From positions 1 through 64,000 of the forward strand of contig NZ_PDJU01000011.1 in assembly GCF_004116455.1 (NCBI RefSeq): a DNA stretch of 64,000 nucleotides, written 5' to 3'. A program made the position numbers and the translations under genes. This document shows positions 19,031 through 28,041 of this stretch, in pieces; the stretch's first letter is position 1; each line of letters starts with the position of its first letter. The notes beneath the pieces are model-generated. The model saw only the letters and a program-made list of their open reading frames with translations. It searched no databases and was not told where the DNA came from. Origin of the DNA: Arcobacter sp. F155. Lineage in GTDB: Bacteria > Campylobacterota > Campylobacteria > Campylobacterales > Arcobacteraceae.

Positions 19031-19042
19031 AAAGGCAGCTTA

Positions 19043-19402
19043 ATGAAAAGTATTAATCTTCAAAGAACTGAATCATTACTGATGGAGCTTGTACCTGAAG
19101 CTCTATCAAGTATGAATGACGATAGAATCCGATCTCTTCCTATCACTGGTGTAAATTGTAAAAATGGAAAATATGATGCAATTGTATATTTTGATGGAAG
19201 TGACTTCGAGGATAAGGAAATACCAGGTGTAGTTTCTGCATTAACTAAAGCAAGTGGTAGAATTAAATCATATGTTTTAAGTGCAACTGGTTGGTATAAG
19301 TGTCCTAACTTTAAATTTGAAAATGATAAATCTTTAGAGAAATCAAAAAATATTGAAGATTTATTTAGAAAAATTGAAAAAGATAAAAAGAGTGACTCAT
19401 GA
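19043..19402 (+). CDS. rbfA: 30S ribosome-binding factor A
   Basis: This 119-aa protein fits RbfA in length and position. It starts [21 protein letters not shown] and shows [29 protein letters not shown], matching the KH-like fold of the family, although sequence conservation with enteric RbfA is low. RbfA helps 16S 5'-end processing and 30S maturation. It is 12 bp after infB and overlaps rimP by 4 bp. Confidence 0.88.
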   Translation: MKSINLQRTESLLMELVPEALSSMNDDRIRSLPITGVNCKNGKYDAIVYFDGSDFEDKEIPGVVSALTKASGRIKSYVLSATGWYKCPNFKFENDKSLEKSKNIEDLFRKIEKDKKSDS

Positions 19403-19827
19403 ATTTAGAAGAATCAATTGAAATTGCAGTACAAGGTTGTGGTGCAGAAGTATATGATATTGTATCTTTAAAAGAGAATGATATGAATATCTTTAGAGTT
19501 TATGTTACAGCTAAAGAGGGAATCAACCTTGATAAATGTGCAGAAATCTCTAGAATGATATCTCCAATTCTAGATTTAGATGAACCAATGAATGGTAAAT
19601 ATAACTTAGAAGTTAGTTCTCCTGGAATTGAAAGAAAATTAAAAAATCCAAGACACTATAAAGCTTCTATTGGTGATAAAGTTAAGCTAAAAGATTTTGA
19701 TAAAGACACTATAAAAGGTGAATTATTATCAGCAGATGATAATGAAATTAAAATCAAAACTGAACATGGTGAAGAGATAATTTCATATGATGAAATATCT
19801 TCAGCATCTACTTATTTTGAATGGTAG
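19399..19827 (+). CDS. rimP: Ribosome maturation factor RimP
   Basis: This 142-aa RimP acts in 30S assembly. Family hallmarks are [28 protein letters not shown] and [20 protein letters not shown] (the EVSSPG.xR motif), then a small SH3-like C-terminal domain. It is the last gene of the thrB-ylxR-infB-rbfA-rimP run and is followed by a strong terminator. Confidence 0.95.
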   Translation: MNLEESIEIAVQGCGAEVYDIVSLKENDMNIFRVYVTAKEGINLDKCAEISRMISPILDLDEPMNGKYNLEVSSPGIERKLKNPRHYKASIGDKVKLKDFDKDTIKGELLSADDNEIKIKTEHGEEIISYDEISSASTYFEW

Positions 19828-19848
19828 AATAAATTTTAAATAGTTAAA

Positions 19849-19881
19849 AAAGGAAGTTGATTTTTCAGCTTCCTTTTTTTT
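19849..19881 (+). terminator. Terminator after rimP
   Basis: A 12-bp stem (AAAGGAAGTTGA / TCAGCTTCCTTT, one G-U pair) with a TTTT loop is followed by a run of T. It ends 20 bp before ribD. Confidence 0.88.
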
Positions 19882-19900
19882 TACTTTAGAAAAGAGAACA

Positions 19901-20908
19901 ATGAAAATAGATGATAATTTTTTTATGAAACTTGCGATTGATGAAGCCTGGAAATATCAGTTAATGACTTATCCTAATCCAGCTGTTGGCTGTGTTGTTG
20001 TAAAAGATGGGGAGATACTTTCTATTGAAGCTCATAAAGAAGCAGGAATGCCTCATGCAGAAGTAAATGCACTTAAAGCTGCATATCTTAAAAAACATCC
20101 AAATGATATTTTAAAAGCAAAAACATCGAGCCATGATATTCATGATTATCTAATAAAAAATCATAAAGGTTTTTTTGAAGATTGTACAGTTTATGTAACT
20201 TTGGAGCCATGTAATCATATAGGTAAAACACCTGCTTGTGCTAATTTATTAAAAGAAATAAAACCTAAAAGAGTTGTAGTAGCTCACGAAGATATAAATA
20301 AAGAGGCATCTGGAGGCTGTGAGACACTAAAGTCATCTAATATTGATGTAAACCTTGGATGCATGAAAAAAGAAGCTTATGACCTTTTATATCCATTTAT
20401 CAAGTGGACAAATGGAACTTTTATATTTTATAAGATGGCTCAAACATTAAATGGTTGTATTGATGGAAGTATCTCTTCTAATACAGCTAAAGCTTATGTA
20501 CATACATTAAGAGATAAAATTGATTTAATGCTTATTGGTGGAAATACAGTAAGAACTGATAAACCAACATTAGATGCTAGATATATTGCAGGACGAGCTC
20601 CTAATATTATGATTTATACAAAGAACAAAGTCTTTGACAATAATATTCCTCTTTTTAAAATACCTAATAGAGATGTAATTATAAGTGATGATTTATTTAA
20701 ACTATTAGACTATAAATTCATTATGGTTGAGGGTACTTATAACTTAATGGAAAGTCTAAAAGAGAAGATTGACTATATTGTTTTACTTGTAAGTCCTAAG
20801 ATTAGAAAAGGTGTAAATGCTTTAAATGATATTGATATGGATTTTGAGATTGTACATGAGAATTATATAGGTGAAGATAAGATAATTTATCTAAAAAGAA
20901 AAGGCTAG
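19901..20908 (+). CDS. ribD: Bifunctional riboflavin deaminase/reductase
   Basis: This 335-aa protein has two domains. The N-terminal deaminase carries the zinc site HAEVNAL (about 51) and LEPCNHIGKTPACANLL (about 102-118, PCxxxGxTPxC). The reductase domain starts about residue 160 (FIFYKMAQTLNGCIDG) and contains LMLIGGNTVRTDKPTLDAR. It performs the second and third steps of riboflavin synthesis on the pyrimidine intermediate. The deaminase has a small insertion (TSSHDIHDYLIKNHKG). It is a little shorter than typical RibD. Confidence 0.93.
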   Translation: MKIDDNFFMKLAIDEAWKYQLMTYPNPAVGCVVVKDGEILSIEAHKEAGMPHAEVNALKAAYLKKHPNDILKAKTSSHDIHDYLIKNHKGFFEDCTVYVTLEPCNHIGKTPACANLLKEIKPKRVVVAHEDINKEASGGCETLKSSNIDVNLGCMKKEAYDLLYPFIKWTNGTFIFYKMAQTLNGCIDGSISSNTAKAYVHTLRDKIDLMLIGGNTVRTDKPTLDARYIAGRAPNIMIYTKNKVFDNNIPLFKIPNRDVIISDDLFKLLDYKFIMVEGTYNLMESLKEKIDYIVLLVSPKIRKGVNALNDIDMDFEIVHENYIGEDKIIYLKRKG

Positions 20909-20910
20909 AT

Positions 20911-21019
20911 TAAAAGCCATCTTTTTAGCAATCTCTTCGTCAAATAAGAAAATTTAATCAGTCATTTACTACAGTAAACTCCTTCTATTCCTTGACCTTA
21001 CTTAAAAATATGGCTTTTA
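20911..21019. repeat. ~110-bp imperfect hairpin / MITE-like element
   Basis: The left arm 20911-20928 (TAAAAGCCATCTTTTTAG) and right arm 21001-21019 (CTTAAAAATATGGCTTTTA) form terminal inverted repeats with about two differences. The interior also pairs loosely (GTCAA, ATA, GAA and TTTA blocks in mirrored order) and contains TTTACT-AC-AGTAAA (20957-20970), a perfect small hairpin. It lies between ribD and the orphan gene and codes for nothing. It could be a palindromic repeat unit, a decayed mobile element or a long terminator. Confidence 0.5.
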
Positions 21020-21031
21020 GATATTTTTGAA

Positions 21032-21037
21032 TATAAT
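21032..21037 (+). promoter_or_regulatory. -10 box for the orphan gene
   Basis: TATAAT lies 25 bp before the TTG start of the 234-aa gene, immediately outside the hairpin element. The orphan gene therefore probably has its own promoter. Confidence 0.5.
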
Positions 21038-21061
21038 AAAAAAAATGATTTTGGAGGAAGT

Positions 21062-21766
21062 TTGACAAATCTAAAAAAAAGCAAAATAAATGAAATATTA
21101 AGTGAATTTAATGAATCTAAGTATTTTACTATTGATGATTTTATTTTTGAATTTCCTTCATCTGGAAGAGTTTTATGTAAGATTAAATTTGTTGCACATG
21201 ATGATTGCCATTTTACATTAGAAGAAAAAAGCTATCAAGTTAAGCAGAAAAGTGCATTTGTTTTAGCAGATGCAAACTATATAGATAAAGAAACATTATT
21301 TATTACAGTGTCTCCTGGTGATTATAAAAAAGAAGATTGTCTTAAAATTAATGATTTTCATTCTGTACCATTTAATATTAGAAATTGGATTCAAAGAATT
21401 GATACAGAACTAAAAGAAATAAATAATAATTTTAATATTGATAATATATCTGAATTAATAAAAACTGAACTTGATAAAAATATTATTGATGAAAATGAAA
21501 GATTTACATTAGAAGAAATAGAAAATATGATTATTAAGCTAGATAGACTTGAAGAAAAAGTAATCAAATTAGAAAAAGAAATTTCCAAAGAAGATAGTGA
21601 AAAAATTCATTCAGTTATTGAAGACAGTAAAAACAATTTAACAAAATATCCTAAAAAATCTTGGTACCTCACAACATGGAATAAGTTTAAAAATTTAGAT
21701 AATAAATTAAAGGTATTAATAGGTTTTAAAGATTCAATAACAAATATAATAGATTGGTTTAAATAG
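21062..21766 (+). CDS. Orphan protein of unknown function with coiled coil
   Basis: This 234-aa protein is not recognised. The start is TTG 21062 with a perfect SD (TGGAGGAAG). The N-terminal part (1-110) looks like a beta-rich globular domain (SGRVLCKIKFVAHDDCHFTL, LFITVSPGDYKKED). Residues about 115-200 are strongly helical and acidic/lysine-rich (LEEIENMIIKLDRLEEKVIKL), probably a coiled coil. The C-terminus (KSWYLTTWNKFKNLDNKLK, then FKDSITNIIDWFK) is amphipathic. It is bordered by a hairpin element and a repeat-rich non-coding stretch, and is more AT-rich than its neighbours by eye. It looks like an accessory gene inserted between ribD and efp. Confidence 0.75.
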   Translation: MTNLKKSKINEILSEFNESKYFTIDDFIFEFPSSGRVLCKIKFVAHDDCHFTLEEKSYQVKQKSAFVLADANYIDKETLFITVSPGDYKKEDCLKINDFHSVPFNIRNWIQRIDTELKEINNNFNIDNISELIKTELDKNIIDENERFTLEEIENMIIKLDRLEEKVIKLEKEISKEDSEKIHSVIEDSKNNLTKYPKKSWYLTTWNKFKNLDNKLKVLIGFKDSITNIIDWFK

Positions 21767-21942
21767 GTTAAGATTTAGTGTAGAAAAAAAGATAGAGATT
21801 TTGAAGAGTATAAATTTTTAGATAGTTCATCTCACAATGTCTTGCTTCGTTTCACTTAGCTTCGACAATACGCTCTAGCGAGCTAGTTCACATCGGCTTC
21901 GTATGTTTTCTCTTAGAAAACAAATACTCAGCTTAAATAGCT
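21767..21942. other. Repeat-rich non-coding stretch after the orphan gene
   Basis: No ORF is convincing here. The stretch is locally GC-richer, with three GCTTCG copies (near 21844, 21861 and 21895), the inverted repeat CTAGC-GA-GCTAG near 21876, and a hairpin GTTTTCT-CTT-AGAAAAC (21905-21921). It could be the decayed end of an inserted element. Confidence 0.4.
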
Positions 21943-21968
21943 AAAAGAGTGAAATTATTCACTCTTTT
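21943..21968. terminator. Terminator at the end of efp
   Basis: An 11-bp stem AAAAGAGTGAA / TTCACTCTTTT with a 4-nt loop lies just past the efp stop. T-runs on both sides allow it to act in both directions. Confidence 0.8.
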
Positions 21969-21974
21969 TTAACG

Positions 21975-22538
21975 CTATTTAACTTTCTCTAGGTATTCCC
22001 CAGTTCTAGTATCACATTTGATAACATCACCTTCTACTAGGTGGAAAGGAATCTGTACAACAGCTCCACTTTCTAAAGTAGCAGGTTTTTTACCACCTTG
22101 TGAGTCACCTTTGAAGTTAGGTGGCGTTTCTACAATTTTAAGTTCAACAGTCATTGGTGGTTCAACAGTAATAGCATTACCATTGAAGAACATCATATCA
22201 ACATTCATTCCATCAATAATCCATTTTTCAGCATCACCAACTTGGTCATATGTTAAACCAATTTGCTCATAAGTATTTGCATCCATGAATTGTAGCATTT
22301 CACCATCATCATATAGGTATTGCATAGTTTTTTGTTGTAAATCTGGAGTAGTACATTTGTCTCCTGCATGGAAAGTTTTTTCAATAACTTTTCCATTTAG
22401 GAATGATTTGATTTTACATCTTACAAATGCAGCACCTTTACCAGGTTTTACGTGTTGGTATTCAGTAATTTTATAAGGAACACCATCAAGTTCAATTTTT
22501 AGACCTTTTTTAAGTTCACTCATTGAAATATTTGCCAT
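21975..22538 (-). CDS. efp: Elongation factor P
   Basis: This 187-aa EF-P relieves ribosome stalling at polyproline. It has three beta-barrel domains. The first carries the tip loop [10 protein letters not shown] with Lys34, the residue that is beta-lysylated in species with EpmA. The second/third-domain signature TGEYLEKVK closes the protein. It is 11 bp after serA on the same strand, with SD AAAGGAATAG, so it is probably part of a serA-efp unit. Confidence 0.96.
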   Translation of the reverse strand: MANISMSELKKGLKIELDGVPYKITEYQHVKPGKGAAFVRCKIKSFLNGKVIEKTFHAGDKCTTPDLQQKTMQYLYDDGEMLQFMDANTYEQIGLTYDQVGDAEKWIIDGMNVDMMFFNGNAITVEPPMTVELKIVETPPNFKGDSQGGKKPATLESGAVVQIPFHLVEGDVIKCDTRTGEYLEKVK

Positions 22539-22549
22539 TGCTATTCCTT

Positions 22550-24136
22550 TTATACTTCTGCATAAGCTACAGCAATTGCAGCTTCAAGAGTTTTAATTTG
22601 ATCTAATACTTTATGATTAATAGATTCATCTACTAAGATAACTGCTAATGCAGAATCTTTTCCTCTTGCTAATCTAAAGTCTGAGATGTTAATTTTGTTA
22701 TCTCCTAATAGTTTACCAACTTCTCCAATTACACCAGGAACATCAGTATTTCTCATAATGATTAACTTTCCTTTTGGCTCAATATCAAAGTCAAAACCAT
22801 TTAGTTCAACAATTCTTTGTACATCTTCATCAAATACAGTACCAGAAATAGTATTTACACCTTTTTCTGTAGTGATTTTGATAGTAACTTTATTGCTGTA
22901 TCCTGTGCAGTGATTTACTTCACAAGTATCAAATTTGATACCTTTTTCTTCAGCAATAAATTTAGCATTTACATAGTTGATTTCAGCAGCATCACTAGAT
23001 GCAGTTAAAGCTCCAACTGTAGCAAATGTAGATAAAGAGTCAAGATACTCTTTAATCTCTCCGTGAGCACACACAGAAATAGATCTAATAGCAGATTTAT
23101 CTGTTTGAGCAGCTAAATATGCCATTTTTTGAGTTAACTCAATATATGGTTTTACAAATGAAGGAATTTTACTCTCATCAATAGGTAAGTTAAGAGCATT
23201 TGGATATGCAATTCCTCTTGCAGACTCAATTGCATTTTCAGCTGCTTGAGTAGCAATTTTCTTTTGAGATTCTTTTGTATTTGCACCTAAGTGTGCAGTT
23301 ACAGTTACATTGTCTAAATCTAAAAGAGGGTGGTCAATTGCAGGCTCTTTTTTGAATACATCAATACCAGCCATTGCAATTTTTCCAGATTTTAAGTTAT
23401 TAACTAGTGCTTCTTCGTTGTATAAACCACCTCTAGCACAGTTGATTAAAATAACTCCATCTTTCATTTTAGCAATTTCTTCTTCACCAATCATATCAAG
23501 AGTCTCTTGATTTTTTGGAGTGTGAATAGTAATAATATCACAAGCTAAGATATCATCGAAGTTTGTTGTATAATTAATACCTAAATCAGTTGCTTTTGTT
23601 GAAGGAATATAAGGATCGTATGTAACAACATCCATTTCAAAAGATTTAGCTCTTAATGCAACTCTATGTCCAATGTTACCAAATCCGATAACACCAAGTT
23701 TTTTACCATAAAGCTCATTTCCATACCAATCTTCTCTTTTCCAGATTCTATCTTGTTTTAATTGGTTATGTGCGTAAGGAAACTTTCTCATACAAGACAG
23801 CATGTGAGCCATAGTAAGCTCAACTGCTGCAATTGTATTTGCAGTTGGAACGTTCATAGCAATGATTCCTCTTTTGCTACAACCTTCCATATCTACGTTA
23901 TCATATCCTACACCAGCTCTAATAATTGCTTTAAGATTAGTTGCTGCGTTTAAAAACTTTTCATCAACATCTGTTGAAGATCTAGTAATAGCAACATCAG
24001 CATCTTTAATAACATCTAAAAGTGCTACTTTATCAATGTCTGCTGCATATACATAGTTGATATCTTCAGTGTTTTGTAAAATGTTTAAACCATCTTCATG
24101 AATGTGATCACAAACTACGATTGTATGTTTACTCAT
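22550..24136 (-). CDS. serA: D-3-phosphoglycerate dehydrogenase, long form with ACT domain
   Basis: This 528-aa protein carries out the first step of serine synthesis. The NAD domain has [15 protein letters not shown] (about 145-159) and the D-isomer hydroxyacid dehydrogenase signatures [15 protein letters not shown] and [16 protein letters not shown], the latter holding the catalytic His. An intervening ASB-like domain is followed by a C-terminal ACT domain ([19 protein letters not shown]), which binds serine for feedback control in relatives. It is 12 bp after rpsA. Confidence 0.96.
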   Translation of the reverse strand: MSKHTIVVCDHIHEDGLNILQNTEDINYVYAADIDKVALLDVIKDADVAITRSSTDVDEKFLNAATNLKAIIRAGVGYDNVDMEGCSKRGIIAMNVPTANTIAAVELTMAHMLSCMRKFPYAHNQLKQDRIWKREDWYGNELYGKKLGVIGFGNIGHRVALRAKSFEMDVVTYDPYIPSTKATDLGINYTTNFDDILACDIITIHTPKNQETLDMIGEEEIAKMKDGVILINCARGGLYNEEALVNNLKSGKIAMAGIDVFKKEPAIDHPLLDLDNVTVTAHLGANTKESQKKIATQAAENAIESARGIAYPNALNLPIDESKIPSFVKPYIELTQKMAYLAAQTDKSAIRSISVCAHGEIKEYLDSLSTFATVGALTASSDAAEINYVNAKFIAEEKGIKFDTCEVNHCTGYSNKVTIKITTEKGVNTISGTVFDEDVQRIVELNGFDFDIEPKGKLIIMRNTDVPGVIGEVGKLLGDNKINISDFRLARGKDSALAVILVDESINHKVLDQIKTLEAAIAVAYAEV

Positions 24137-24148
24137 TTGTACAAATCC

Positions 24149-25801
24149 TTATTTAATTTGGTCTTTTAGTAAATCACCTAATGTCATAGACGTATCATCA
24201 TTAACTGCTTTTAGAACTTCTCTTTCTTGTTGTTGCTCTAATCTTTTTACAGATAATCTTACTCTATTTTTCTTAGTGTCGATATTTACTACTACTGCTT
24301 CTAATTCGTCACCAACATTAACTTCTTCAACATTTAATGGACCAAAGTCTTCATTTCTGATTAGACCATCTAAGTTGTCATCTAATTTAATGAAAATTCC
24401 GAAATCTTTTTTATCTTTAACAGCACCTTTTACGATGTCACCAATTTTGTGTTCATTTTGGAATTTTTTAGCTGGAGATTCAGAAATTTCTTTAACTGAT
24501 AAAGAGATATTTTCTTTTTCTCTATCAATCTTGATAATTTTAACTTCAACTTCGTCACCTTTTTTATAAAGTGATTTACATTTAGCATTTGATTCCCAAG
24601 AAGCTTCTTCATTGTGTAATAATCCATCTACTTCACCAATTGTAACGAAAGCACCAAAATCAGTTAATGTAGCAACTTTACCTTGAATAACATCACCAAC
24701 TTTGTTCTCTTTTACAAATTTAGCAAATGGTTTTTCTTGTAAGTTTTTAAGAGATACTCTTAATCTTTTTTTGTCAACATCTAGTTCAATAACTTCAACA
24801 TTAACTTCTTCACCTAATGTTAATAAATCTTTTGGATTTTTTAAGTTTTTGTTCCAAGAAATTTCAGAGATATGTAATAGACCTTCAATATCATTTCCTA
24901 AATCAACAAACGCACCATATGATTCAAAGTTAGAAACAGTAACAGTAATTGTATCACCAACTTCTAATTCATCTTTGATTTCATCCCAAGGATTTGGTAA
25001 TGCAGCTTTAATAGATAATGATAAGTGTTGTTTAGCTTTATCATAAGATAATACAACAACAGATACTTCATCACCTTCGTCATAGTAATTTGCAGGGTTA
25101 ACAGGCCCTTTGTAAGAGATTTCATTGTAGTTTACTAAACCATCAATTCCACCTAAATCAATAAACATACCATAAGAAGTGATTTTTTTAACGATACCGT
25201 TTACTGGCTCGTTTTTCTCTAAGATTTCATTTACTTTAGAATCTTTTTCTAACTTAGACTCTTCAATAAGTTTTTTTCTAGAAACAATGATTGAGTTTTG
25301 AGCTTCGTTTACTTTTAAAACTTTAGCTTTAACTTTTTTACCAATTGCTCCGTGAGTTTTTAAGTAAGATTGTGCCATTGGCATGAAGTATTCTAATCCA
25401 GAATCATCTTCAATAATAAATCCACCTCTGTTTTTAACAGAAATGATTTTACCTTCAATTGTTACATCTTCAACATTCTCACCATGTTCTTTTACAAAGT
25501 TATCAAATTTTTCTTTTTGTAAAACTTTTTTGTAAGAAATATTTGGTCTTTCACCTTTATTTCCCATTAACATAACAGAGATTGTATCACCAGCTTTAAA
25601 TTGAACTTCACCACCAATTGTGATTTCTGAAAGGTTTAATCTACCTTCAATCTTTTGTCCAACATCAACAAGTACACTATCATTAGTAATTTCTACAATT
25701 ACACCATCAACTACAGAGTTATTTTCAGCATTCTCAAAAGACTCATTAAGCATTTTCTCAAAATCAAAGTCTTCACCTAATTCAATATCATCGATACCCA
25801 T
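24149..25801 (-). CDS. rpsA: 30S ribosomal protein S1
   Basis: This 550-aa protein has six S1 RNA-binding repeats, recognisable by recurring motifs such as SYGMFIDLGGIDGLVNYNEI, SYGAFVDLGNDIEGLLHISE, DFGAFVTIGEVDGLLHNEE and DFGIFIKLDDNLDGLIRNED. The first repeat (VDGVIVEITNDSVLVDVG) is the degenerate ribosome-docking type. It binds mRNA during initiation. Length is close to E. coli S1 (557). It heads the rpsA-serA-efp run, transcribed away from ispH after a 72-bp gap. Confidence 0.95.
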   Translation of the reverse strand: MGIDDIELGEDFDFEKMLNESFENAENNSVVDGVIVEITNDSVLVDVGQKIEGRLNLSEITIGGEVQFKAGDTISVMLMGNKGERPNISYKKVLQKEKFDNFVKEHGENVEDVTIEGKIISVKNRGGFIIEDDSGLEYFMPMAQSYLKTHGAIGKKVKAKVLKVNEAQNSIIVSRKKLIEESKLEKDSKVNEILEKNEPVNGIVKKITSYGMFIDLGGIDGLVNYNEISYKGPVNPANYYDEGDEVSVVVLSYDKAKQHLSLSIKAALPNPWDEIKDELEVGDTITVTVSNFESYGAFVDLGNDIEGLLHISEISWNKNLKNPKDLLTLGEEVNVEVIELDVDKKRLRVSLKNLQEKPFAKFVKENKVGDVIQGKVATLTDFGAFVTIGEVDGLLHNEEASWESNAKCKSLYKKGDEVEVKIIKIDREKENISLSVKEISESPAKKFQNEHKIGDIVKGAVKDKKDFGIFIKLDDNLDGLIRNEDFGPLNVEEVNVGDELEAVVVNIDTKKNRVRLSVKRLEQQQEREVLKAVNDDTSMTLGDLLKDQIK

Positions 25802-25873
25802 TTTATTCCTTCGTATTAACCGTTTTATTATAAATGGCTATGATTATATCTAAATTTTACTTAAACAACTCGC

Positions 25874-26707
25874 TTAATATTTTTCTATTTCGTTAACAAC
25901 TTCTTGAATAATCCAATCAGGTGTACTAGCCCCTGCTGTTATACCACAAAGTTCTTTGCCTTTAAACCAAGAAGAATCAAGTTCTTTGGCATTTTCTATT
26001 AAATATGAATCTTTGCAGTTATCTAAACAAATATGATGTAATTGTTTAGTATTTGAAGAGTTCTTCCCTCCAATAATTACCATTACATCTACTTCTTTTG
26101 ATAGTTCTCTTGCTGCATCTTGATTTTCAAAAGTTGCATCACAAATTGTATTAAATACTCTTACTTCTTTGTTTTTTAGAATAAGTTTATTTACAATCTC
26201 TAAGTAAATCTCTTTTTTTCTAGTTGTCTGTGCAACAGTTGCAATTTTGTCATATTTGAAGTTCAAATTATCTAGTTCATCAGCAGTTAAAATCACATGT
26301 ACATCATCTTGGTCCTCACCATATGATTTCACACCTTTAACTTCTGGATGGTCTTGGTCTCCAAAGATTAAAATAGAGTAGTTTTCAGCAGACATCTTCT
26401 TTACAATTTGCTGAGGAGTGGTAACAAAAGGACAAGTTGCATTTATAACTTTTGCATCTTTTTTTCTTAAATCTTTTAAGTCATTCTTTGGAATACCATG
26501 TGTTCTAATTATAATAGTATCATTAGGTTTTACATCTGTTAGATTGTTATATAAACCTACATTGTAGTCAGTTTTTAGTCTATCAATTTCATTTTGATTA
26601 TGAATTAGTGGTCCCATTGTTGCAGAATCTTCATATTTTTCTGCAATTTCAATTGCTCTTTTTACTCCAAAACAAAAACCATAGCTTGATGCTAGTTTTA
26701 CTTTCAT
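25874..26707 (-). CDS. ispH: 4-hydroxy-3-methylbut-2-enyl diphosphate reductase
   Basis: This 277-aa iron-sulfur enzyme is the last step of the MEP isoprenoid pathway. Cluster Cys are visible in SSYGFCFGVKRAIE (C12), VINATCPFVTTPQQ and NTICDATFENQDAA; active-site segments include GPLIHNQNEIDRL, RTHGIPK and ITAGASTPDWIIQEV. The SD (AAAGGA) sits inside a perfect 12-bp hairpin in the leader (26714-26741), so initiation may be controlled. Confidence 0.96.
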   Translation of the reverse strand: MKVKLASSYGFCFGVKRAIEIAEKYEDSATMGPLIHNQNEIDRLKTDYNVGLYNNLTDVKPNDTIIIRTHGIPKNDLKDLRKKDAKVINATCPFVTTPQQIVKKMSAENYSILIFGDQDHPEVKGVKSYGEDQDDVHVILTADELDNLNFKYDKIATVAQTTRKKEIYLEIVNKLILKNKEVRVFNTICDATFENQDAARELSKEVDVMVIIGGKNSSNTKQLHHICLDNCKDSYLIENAKELDSSWFKGKELCGITAGASTPDWIIQEVVNEIEKY

Positions 26708-26713
26708 TTGTAT

Positions 26714-26741
26714 CCTTTTTTGATGTCCCCATCAAAAAAGG
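26714..26741 (-). promoter_or_regulatory. SD-sequestering hairpin in ispH leader
   Basis: On the minus strand CCTTTTTTGATG-GGGA-CATCAAAAAAGG forms a perfect 12-bp stem whose 3' arm contains the ispH SD. An alternative stem, GTCCC with GGGAC (26725-26729 and 26740-26744), excludes it. The thrC leader shows the same arrangement. Confidence 0.6.
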
Positions 26742-26753
26742 GACCTTCATTTT

Positions 26754-28031
26754 TTAATATAAAGAGTCAAGGATTTCTTTGAAGTTTGGAAATGATGTTA
26801 AAATACAATCAACATCATTTATTTCCATATCACATAAAGTACCAGCAATTGCAAAGCTCATTGCAATTCTATGGTCTCCATGAGAGTCTATAGAGGCTTT
26901 AGTTATTGTTCCACCTACTATCTCATAGCCATCTTCAAATTCAGTGTAAGTAACACCGCATTTTTCAAGGTTTGAAACAACAGATTTAATTCTATCTGAC
27001 TCTTTAACTCTTAACTCTTTTGCATTTTTTACCAATGATTTTCCATTTGCAATTGACATAGCAATTGAAAGTGCTGGAAGTTCATCAATTAACCAAGAGA
27101 TATTATCTTCAACCACAACACCATTTAGCTCTTTGTGTTTTACTTCAATATCTCCAATAGGCTCATAAATATTCTCTTTTTCTATAAAATTAACTTCTGC
27201 ACCCATTCTTTTTAAAACTTGGTATGCTTCAATTCTAGTAGGATTTAAAGATACATTTTTTATTACAACTCTTGAGTCTTTTGTAATTGCAGCAGCCACT
27301 GCAAAAAAGAACCCAGAACTAGGATCAGTTGGAACTGTAATATTTAATGGCTTTAAATGACCTTCTAAAGGATGAATATTTATAAACCCTTCATCATCTG
27401 TCTCTAACTTAGCTCCCATACCTTTTAACATTCTTTCTGTATGGTCACGTGTTAGTTCATTTTCTTTATATTTTGAAATACCATTAGCTCTTAAAGCTGC
27501 TAGTATCATTGCTGATTTTACTTGGGCAGAATCTACAGGCGAGATATAAGTAAAAGGATCTAACTCTTTAACTCCTCTAATAAATAAAGGAGCTTTATTC
27601 CCTTCTTCTCTACCATCAATCTTTGCACCAATACTTCTTAGTGGGTCTGCCACTCTTTTCATTGGTCGCTCTTTTAGATATTTATCACCTGTTAAAGTAA
27701 AAGCACCATCAATAGAAGCTAAAAGTCCACAAAACAGTCTCATTGCAGTTCCTGAGTTACCACAATCAAGAATATCTTTTGGCTCAGTTAGTTTATCTGT
27801 TGGTGTAATTTCTACAGTAGAACCATCACGTGTGATTTTAGCACCTAATTGTTCTACTATACTTAAAGTATTTAATGTGTCTTCTGCTGTAAGGTAGTTT
27901 TTAATATATGAAGTTTCATTAGAAAATAGTGAAAACATTGCACATCTATGTGATATTGATTTATCACTTGCAATTGAGTCAATTTCTATGTCAAAAGGCT
28001 TAGATAGTTTTTTAATGTCAAATGTTTCCAC
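26754..28031 (-). CDS. aroA: 3-phosphoshikimate 1-carboxyvinyltransferase (EPSP synthase)
   Basis: This 425-aa shikimate-pathway enzyme joins phosphoenolpyruvate to shikimate-3-phosphate. Signatures: [16 protein letters not shown] near the N-terminus, [18 protein letters not shown] (about 88-105), [29 protein letters not shown], and [13 protein letters not shown] near residue 345. It starts 10 bp after pheT, probably in one pheS-pheT-aroA-ispH transcript. Confidence 0.97.
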   Translation of the reverse strand: METFDIKKLSKPFDIEIDSIASDKSISHRCAMFSLFSNETSYIKNYLTAEDTLNTLSIVEQLGAKITRDGSTVEITPTDKLTEPKDILDCGNSGTAMRLFCGLLASIDGAFTLTGDKYLKERPMKRVADPLRSIGAKIDGREEGNKAPLFIRGVKELDPFTYISPVDSAQVKSAMILAALRANGISKYKENELTRDHTERMLKGMGAKLETDDEGFINIHPLEGHLKPLNITVPTDPSSGFFFAVAAAITKDSRVVIKNVSLNPTRIEAYQVLKRMGAEVNFIEKENIYEPIGDIEVKHKELNGVVVEDNISWLIDELPALSIAMSIANGKSLVKNAKELRVKESDRIKSVVSNLEKCGVTYTEFEDGYEIVGGTITKASIDSHGDHRIAMSFAIAGTLCDMEINDVDCILTSFPNFKEILDSLY

Positions 28032-28041
28032 TTTTATTTCC

